Shown here: one piece after another, positions 59,313 through 64,000 of the stretch
How the letters are laid out: each line of letters begins with the position of its first letter
Position numbering within the stretch: position 1 is the first letter of the stretch
The notes under the pieces: model-generated
Databases searched by the model: none
What the model saw: the letters and a program-made list of their open reading frames with translations, nothing else
Told to the model about the DNA's origin: nothing
From: Jatrophihabitans sp.
Lineage (GTDB): Bacteria; Actinomycetota; Actinomycetes; Mycobacteriales; Jatrophihabitantaceae
NCBI GenBank assembly: GCA_036389035.1
Contig: DASVQQ010000010.1
Span: forward strand, 62,001 to 126,000
Direction: 5' to 3'
Length of the DNA: 64,000 bases
Position numbers and translations under genes: made by a program

Positions 59313-59384
59313 AGCCGAACTCTAGATGCCTGCGGTACGAGCGAACAGCTGAATGCCGAGCAGGGGTCACGCTAGATTGGCGCG

Positions 59385-60143
59385 ATGAGTTTCGAGGTCG
59401 ACGCGGCGGCCTATGGCGAATTCATGGGGCGCTACTCCGAACAGCTGGCCGCCGAGTTCGCCGCTTACGTCGGCGCCAACTCCGGTCAGCGAGCCCTGGA
59501 TGTCGGATCCGGTCCCGGAGCCCTGACCGCGGTGCTGGTGGAACGACTCGGCGCGCAGGCAGTCACGGCGGTCGATCCTTCCGCTTCCTTCGTGTCGGCG
59601 ATCCGCCACCGCCTGCCCGACGTCGACGTCCGGCAGGCCGGGGTCGAACGGTTACCGTTCCCGGACAAGTCGTTCGATCTGGTGCTCGCTCAGCTCGTCG
59701 TGCACTTTTTGGAGGACCCCTCAGCCGGAATCGCCGAGATGGCCCGAGTCACCCGGCCGGGCGGCGTGGTGGCCGCCTGCGTCTGGGACCACGCCGGCAG
59801 CCTGGGGCCGCTGGGCACCTTCTGGCGCGCCGCGCGCGAACTCGATCCGAACGCCCGCGACGAGTCAGCCATGCCGGGCACCCGCGAGGGCCACCTCGTC
59901 GAGCTGTTCCAGAGCGCCGGCCTGCATCCGGTCGAGCAGACCGCGCTCACCGTGAGCGCCTCGTTCGCCGGCGCGGACGCATGGTGGCGACCGTTCACCC
60001 TCGGCGTCGGACCGGTCGGAACCTACGTCGCGAGCCTGGCCCCTGAGCATCGCGAGAGGCTGCGAGCCCGGTGCGCGGAACTCCTCCCGCCGGGCCCCTT
60101 CACCGTCGAGGCGACGGCCTGGACGGCGAAGGCGCGCGTCTAG
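59385..60143 (+). CDS. class I SAM-dependent methyltransferase
   Basis: A 252-residue small-molecule methyltransferase of the UbiE/Methyltransf_11 type. SAM motif I is DVGSGPGALTAVLVERLG (about residues 41-58), motif II VDPSASFV, and motif post-I FPDKSFDLVLAQLVVHFL, then the conserved RVTRPGGVVAACVWDH. The C-terminal half (GTFWRAARELDPN to the end) forms the substrate lid. The target is unknown. It is followed 30 bp downstream by tRNA-Ser on the opposite strand. Confidence 0.87.
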   Translation: MSFEVDAAAYGEFMGRYSEQLAAEFAAYVGANSGQRALDVGSGPGALTAVLVERLGAQAVTAVDPSASFVSAIRHRLPDVDVRQAGVERLPFPDKSFDLVLAQLVVHFLEDPSAGIAEMARVTRPGGVVAACVWDHAGSLGPLGTFWRAARELDPNARDESAMPGTREGHLVELFQSAGLHPVEQTALTVSASFAGADAWWRPFTLGVGPVGTYVASLAPEHRERLRARCAELLPPGPFTVEATAWTAKARV

Positions 60144-60170
60144 GACACGGGCTGGATGCGAAGCACCCAC

Positions 60171-60258
60171 TGGCGGAGGGTGTGGGATTTGAACCCACGG
60201 ACAGTCTCCTGTCGAGCGCTTTCAAGGCGCTTGCACTCGGCCGCTATGCGAACCCTCC
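60171..60258 (-). tRNA. tRNA-Ser (anticodon TGA)
   Basis: A complete class II tRNA: acceptor GGAGGGT/ACCCTCC, anticodon arm AGCGC-CTTGAAA-GCGCT with TGA, long variable arm CGACAGGAGACTGTCCG, T arm GTGGGTTCAAATCCCAC, discriminator G and encoded CCA at 60171-60173. It reads UCA codons. Confidence 0.95.
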
Positions 60259-60343
60259 AGATGAGCGACAGCCCACCGGGGCCGGCGCTCGGAGTCCAAT
60301 TCTGGCAGAGCCGGCGCAGGCGCCGGGCGGCGGATGGCCCGGG

Positions 60344-61375
60344 TCAGCGGCCGCCGGCGATCCTGCGGTCGCGCTGCTGGACGCCGGGCTCCCCGTACGG
60401 GTAGTCGGCGGGCTCCGGATCGCTGGCCGCGTCCAGCCGCTCGGTCTGCTCGGCGCTCAGGCGCAGGTCCGCTGCCTGCAGGTTGTCCTCGAGCTGGGCG
60501 GTCGTCCGGGCGCCCAGGATCACCGAGGTCACAGCGGGACGGTCCGACAGCCAGGCCAGCGCGACCTGGGCCATGGACGCCCCCAGCTCGTCGGCGACCG
60601 CGCGCACCGCGTCGACGACGTCCCAGGTGCGCTGCCGGCCCGAGCGGCGGTCATAGGCCTCCACGCCCCGGTCCGGATTCTCGCCCAGCCGGGTCGAGCC
60701 CGAGGGCCGCTCCTGCTTGCTGTACTTGCCGGTCAGCCATCCCCCGCCCAGCGGTGACCAGGGCAGCAGCCCCAGGCCGTTGGCCTGGCAGGCCGGCACG
60801 ATCTCCCACTCGATCTCGCGCGCCAGCAGGTTGTACTGCGGCTGCAGGGTCACCGGCACGCTCAGTCCTAGGCGCTCGGCGGCGCCGACTGCCCGCTGCA
60901 GCTGCCAGCCGGTGAAGTTCGACAGCCCCAGGTAATTGATCTTGCCGGCCCGGACCGCGTCGTCGAGGAAGCGCAGGGTCTCCTCGATCGGGGTCAACGG
61001 GTCGTGGGAGTGCACCTGGTACAGATCGATCCAGTCGGTCTGCAGCCGCCGCAGCGACGCCTCCAGCGCCAACCGCAGGTGCTGTCGGGACAGGCCGTGG
61101 TCGTTGACGCCGTCGGCCATCGGAAACCGGCCCTTCGTCGCCAGCACGATCCGGCCGCGATGACCGGGGTTGGCCGCCAGCCACCGGCCGATGATCTCCT
61201 CGCTCGCCCCGCCGCTGTAGACATCGGCGGTGTCGACCAGGTTGCCGCCGGCGTCCAGAAAGCGGCCCAGCTGGGCGTGCGCGCCGTCAGGGTCTGTCTC
61301 GGTGCCGAAGGTCATGGTGCCCAGGGCCAGGTTCGACACCGCCGTTCCGCTGCGCCCGAGCAACCGGTACTGCAT
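60344..61375 (-). CDS. aldo/keto reductase
   Basis: A 343-residue NADPH-dependent TIM-barrel oxidoreductase. It begins MQYRLLGRSGTAVSNLALGT; the catalytic tetrad is visible as Asp and Tyr in DTADVYSGG, Lys in LATKGRF and His in LYQVHSHDP. The NADP-binding end includes ILGARTTAQLEDNLQA near the C-terminus. It matches the AKR11/YakC-like group acting on a range of aldehydes. It is a lone gene between tRNA-Ser and the CBM48-like gene on the other strand. Confidence 0.93.
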   Translation of the reverse strand: MQYRLLGRSGTAVSNLALGTMTFGTETDPDGAHAQLGRFLDAGGNLVDTADVYSGGASEEIIGRWLAANPGHRGRIVLATKGRFPMADGVNDHGLSRQHLRLALEASLRRLQTDWIDLYQVHSHDPLTPIEETLRFLDDAVRAGKINYLGLSNFTGWQLQRAVGAAERLGLSVPVTLQPQYNLLAREIEWEIVPACQANGLGLLPWSPLGGGWLTGKYSKQERPSGSTRLGENPDRGVEAYDRRSGRQRTWDVVDAVRAVADELGASMAQVALAWLSDRPAVTSVILGARTTAQLEDNLQAADLRLSAEQTERLDAASDPEPADYPYGEPGVQQRDRRIAGGR

Positions 61376-61524
61376 GTCAACCCCCGAAGTAGTAGCTGTC
61401 CTTCCTTCCTACACCCACCTCGTCCAACATCACCGGGGGGTACGTAAGGTCAATGACCGCAAGCCGAATCCGATTCACGCGAGATCCGACCGATCACGCA
61501 TACCCGCTCGCAGGAGTCAGCTCA

Positions 61525-61818
61525 GTGGCAATCAGCATCATCACCGACCCCAAGACCCGCCAGCCCAAGCTTCGCCTGGTGCTGCCGGACGACATTCACG
61601 ACGGGCCGGTCTCGGTCGTCGGCAGCTTCAACGACTGGACTCCCGGCCGGCATCGGCTGGTACGCCGAGCCAACGGCACCCGCAGCGTCACGGTGCCGGT
61701 GACGGCCGGCCAGCAACTGCGGTTCCGCTACCTCGGCTCCGGTGGCAGGTGGTTCGATGACCCGGACGCCCACCAGATCGAGGTGGACGGCGCGACGGTC
61801 GGCGTGGTCGAGGTCTGA
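61525..61818 (+). CDS. isoamylase-N/CBM48-like glycogen-binding domain protein
   Basis: A 97-residue single-domain protein. VSVVGSFNDWTPGRHRLVRR and FRYLGSGGRWFDDPDAHQIE match the early-set carbohydrate-binding fold (CBM48/AMPK-beta type) that binds alpha-glucans. It lacks any catalytic domain. GTG 61525 is preferred, with AGGAG eight bases upstream; an ATG at 61453 would give 121 residues. In actinobacteria such lone domains occur as small glycogen-associated proteins of unknown role. No glycogen enzymes are in the window. Confidence 0.75.
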   Translation: MAISIITDPKTRQPKLRLVLPDDIHDGPVSVVGSFNDWTPGRHRLVRRANGTRSVTVPVTAGQQLRFRYLGSGGRWFDDPDAHQIEVDGATVGVVEV

Positions 61819-61853
61819 TCCGGCGTGGCCGAGCCCGAGGTGACGCTGTGAGC

Positions 61854-62891
61854 TCAGTCCTGCCGGTAGAACTCGATCCCGTCCGGTGAGGTGCTGCTGC
61901 TCAGCCTCCGCTGCAACACCAGCACGTCGAGGTGGGCCGCGGTCTCGGTGACCGCCAGCAGCTGGTTCTCCGGATCCAGCTCGCTGAACGCCTTGTTGTG
62001 CCGGGTCCACGGCAAGGCCAGCGCGGCGTCGAAGGCGGTGTCGGCGCCGGCCGCCACCGCGGCCGCCGAGGCGGCCAGCCGGTTCTCGTGATGGGCCAGC
62101 AACTCGGTCACACGCTGGTGCACGCTGGTGGTCACCGGCCCGTGCGCGGGCAGCAGCATCGCGTCGGGCAGCGTGAACATCAGCCGCAGCGAGCCGAGGT
62201 AGTCGCGCAGCGGGAAGGGCGCCGGCGCGGCCTCCAAGCCGACCGACGGCGTGATCTGGGGCAGCACGTGGTCACCGGCGAACAGCAGGCCGGCCTCGGC
62301 GTCGTGGAACACCACATGGCCCTGGGTGTGTCCGGGCGTGGCGATGACCTGCAGGCGCCGGTCGCCGGCCGGCACCTCGACGCCGTCGCGCAGCCAGCTG
62401 TCGGGTGGCTCCCAGTCCTGCGCCGGGCCGGGCCGGCCGATGTCGCCGGCCGCCTCCAGCTTGACCAGCAGGGCGGTGGCGCCGGTTCGCAGCAGGTGCG
62501 GGAACCGGCCCGGCCGGTACTCCCGCTGCAGCGACAGCTCCCGGGTGGCCAGCAGGTTGGCCTGCTCGCCGATGCCCAAGCTCACCCGGGACCCGACCTT
62601 GCGGCGCACCGCCACCGCCTGGGTGTAGTGGTCGCGGTGCATGTGGGTCACCAGAAAGGTCGCGATGTCGCTCAACCCGAACCCGATCCGGTCCAGCGAG
62701 CTGACCAACCGCTGCTCGCTCTCGGCCAGCGCCCAGCCGCCGTCGATCAGGACCAGGCCGGCGCCGGCCTCCAGCGCGTAGACGTTCACCGCGCGCAGCC
62801 CGTCATTGGGCAGCGGCAGCGCGATCCGGTGCACCCCACCGCCCAGATCCTGCGGGCCGGCCTCGGTCCACGCGGATCTGGATTGGCTCAC
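61854..62891 (-). CDS. MBL-fold metallo-hydrolase
   Basis: A 345-residue metallo-beta-lactamase-fold hydrolase. The dinuclear site is clear: LVTHMHRDHYTQ (HxHxDH), the next His in TPGHTQGHVVF, and Asp in LLFAGDHVL. The C-terminal helical region (HENRLAASAAAVAAG to the end) fits the subgroup that includes glyoxalase II-like and lactonase-like enzymes of about 330 residues. No substrate can be assigned. The ATG at 62891 gives a hydrophilic N-terminus and no signal peptide. Confidence 0.88.
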   Translation of the reverse strand: MSQSRSAWTEAGPQDLGGGVHRIALPLPNDGLRAVNVYALEAGAGLVLIDGGWALAESEQRLVSSLDRIGFGLSDIATFLVTHMHRDHYTQAVAVRRKVGSRVSLGIGEQANLLATRELSLQREYRPGRFPHLLRTGATALLVKLEAAGDIGRPGPAQDWEPPDSWLRDGVEVPAGDRRLQVIATPGHTQGHVVFHDAEAGLLFAGDHVLPQITPSVGLEAAPAPFPLRDYLGSLRLMFTLPDAMLLPAHGPVTTSVHQRVTELLAHHENRLAASAAAVAAGADTAFDAALALPWTRHNKAFSELDPENQLLAVTETAAHLDVLVLQRRLSSSTSPDGIEFYRQD

Positions 62892-62951
62892 CGGCAGAGT
62901 TCTACCACGCGGGCCGGACCGCCACGGGCGGCTGTGGGCTCAACCACGCGG

Positions 62952-63995
62952 TCAGCTTCGGGTCGACAGCAGCGAGAACTCCGCCTCGAACAGCTCGAGG
63001 AGGAACGCGGCCAGCTGCTGCTCGTCCGGGTGCAGGCCCGAGATCGGCCGGGGCTTGGCCTGGGCCAGGTAGTCGCCGAAGGTGTGCTCGGTATAGGTCT
63101 CCAGGACGTGGGGGTGCACGTAGTGCGCCCGGGCCACGGTGCGGGTGTTCCCCAGCGCCTCGGCGGCCTCGTCGATGGCCTCGATCACCACCTTCTCTGC
63201 CGAGCGCTCGCTGTCCAGCCGGTTCTTCAGGTAGGTGAAGGCGGCCAGGGTGCCGCCCCAGGTGCGAAAGTTCTTGGCGGTGATGTGCTCGCCGGTCAGG
63301 CTGAACAGCAACTGGTTGAGCTCGTCGGAGCTCACCGGCTTGCCGTCCAGGCTGAACAGCCGCCGCCCGCGCTGGGTGAGCAGCTGCTGCACCACCCGGG
63401 CCACTCCCGGGTCGTTGATCGTGTCGTCCCAGGGCTTGCCCGACTTGGCGGGGAAGGTGAAGCTCACCTGGTCACCGGACACCCGGACGTGCTTGCGGGT
63501 GAGCGTGGTGAGCCCGTAGCTGTCGTTCTCCTCGGCGTAGACCTCGTTGCCGATCCGGATGTTGGTCAGGTCGATGACGCGGATCATCGCGGCCAGCATC
63601 CGATCCCGGTCGAAGGTGCGCCGGCGCAGCTGGCGGGCGGTGTGCTCGCGGATCTCGGCCAGGTGGTTGGCGAACAGGATCAGCCGGTAGAAGTTCAACA
63701 TGTCGCGGATCGCGCGCCACTTCGGGTGGTAGATGTACTGCTTGCGGCCCTTGTCGTCCTGGCCGGTGGCCAGGATGTGGCCGTCGGCGTTGGGGCAGAT
63801 CCACACCTTCTGCCAGGCCGGCGGGATCGCCAGCTGGGTGATCCGGGCTTTGACCTCGGCGTCGGTCAGCGGTTGCTGAAGGTGGTCGAGGTAGCTGAAG
63901 CCCTTTCCGCGCCGGATCCTGCGCATGCCCGGCTCCTCGCCGGCCACGTAGATCAGGCCGGCCACCTCGGCGCACTTCTGCGCGTCGGCGTGCAA
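62952..63995 (-). CDS. DNA topoisomerase IB (poxvirus/bacterial type), possibly incomplete at the edge
   Basis: This enzyme relaxes supercoils by forming a 3'-phosphotyrosyl link. The protein has the N-terminal lobe (KGFSYLDHLQQPLTDAEV, then IPPAWQKVWICPNADGHI), the catalytic residues in the C-terminal lobe: Arg/Lys region in NIRIGNEVYAEENDSYGL, KNFRTWGGTLAAF and the nucleophile in ARAHYVHPHVLE. The open frame begins at a TTG five bases from the window edge, so the true start may lie outside. About 347 residues is near the usual 320-360. It is the last gene of the window. Confidence 0.92.
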   Translation of the reverse strand: MHADAQKCAEVAGLIYVAGEEPGMRRIRRGKGFSYLDHLQQPLTDAEVKARITQLAIPPAWQKVWICPNADGHILATGQDDKGRKQYIYHPKWRAIRDMLNFYRLILFANHLAEIREHTARQLRRRTFDRDRMLAAMIRVIDLTNIRIGNEVYAEENDSYGLTTLTRKHVRVSGDQVSFTFPAKSGKPWDDTINDPGVARVVQQLLTQRGRRLFSLDGKPVSSDELNQLLFSLTGEHITAKNFRTWGGTLAAFTYLKNRLDSERSAEKVVIEAIDEAAEALGNTRTVARAHYVHPHVLETYTEHTFGDYLAQAKPRPISGLHPDEQQLAAFLLELFEAEFSLLSTRS

Positions 63996-64000
63996 CTCGT

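Overview
The window is from a high-GC Actinobacterium. Coding sequence shows strong GC3 bias, GTG and TTG starts are frequent, and many neighbouring genes overlap as ATGA. The gene content is actinobacterial: an FhaA-FhaB-PstP-RodA-PbpA-PknB cluster, a TIGR03083/mycothiol-type enzyme, a deazaflavin (F420)-type reductase, DUF2630 and DUF3072 proteins, a DUF222 HNH protein and the 180-kDa-type NAD glutamate dehydrogenase. A lineage near Frankiales/Jatrophihabitantales/Nakamurellales is plausible but not proven by sequence alone.

Layout. 0-5 kb: 3' part of a large glutamate dehydrogenase, an anti-sigma-like ATPase, a glycerophosphodiesterase, an Fpg/Nei glycosylase, then a decayed RHS-repeat fragment. 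5-11.7 kb: a complete type I restriction-modification operon hsdM-hsdS-hsdR with a translationally coupled fourth gene for a small Cys/His protein. 11.8-35 kb: chromosomal housekeeping and stress genes: an RsmC/RlmG-like rRNA methyltransferase, three tandem AIM24 genes, msrA, an acidic DUF6191-like protein, an AidB-like flavoprotein, an HtrA protease, a membrane GGEEF protein, an EphD-like hydrolase, dps coupled to a proline-rich ORF, a second-type beta clamp, an APC permease, a short UvrA paralogue, an ATP-grasp/KtrB/KtrA operon, an AlkZ-like protein and a flavin monooxygenase. 35-38.2 kb: an accessory segment with a two-gene GNAT operon flanked by imperfect direct repeats, an AbrB-like gene with a leaderless promoter, a DUF3800 gene facing a strongly structured candidate RNA, and a frameshifted mobile-element remnant beside tRNA-Leu(CAG).

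38.4-46.2 kb: the growth/division signalling operon (fhaA, fhaB, pstP, rodA, pbpA, pknB), notable because no pknA lies between pbpA and pknB. 46.3-51 kb: HNH protein, acyl-CoA dehydrogenase, a 56-aa ORF, DUF2630, PaaI thioesterase. 51.2-55.9 kb: a compact cluster of a secreted protein, an OmpR-type regulator, a GAF histidine kinase, a CheY-like receiver coupled to a SipW-type signal peptidase, and a TasA/CalY-like secreted protein. This looks like a regulated surface-protein system. 55.9-64 kb: a degenerate GGDEF membrane paralogue, a 1.2-kb poorly coding stretch, metabolic genes, tRNA-Ser(TGA), an aldo/keto reductase, an MBL hydrolase and a type IB topoisomerase running off the right edge.

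A pattern running through the window is short tandem duplications placed at gene 3' ends. Several have a 17-bp period and contain the stop codon of the adjacent gene (2174, 15241, 25014, 50535). Other arrays have 9-, 10-, 14- to 15- and 22-bp units. Together with the DUF3800/structured-RNA locus and the SipW/TasA/two-component cluster, these are the most interesting observations.
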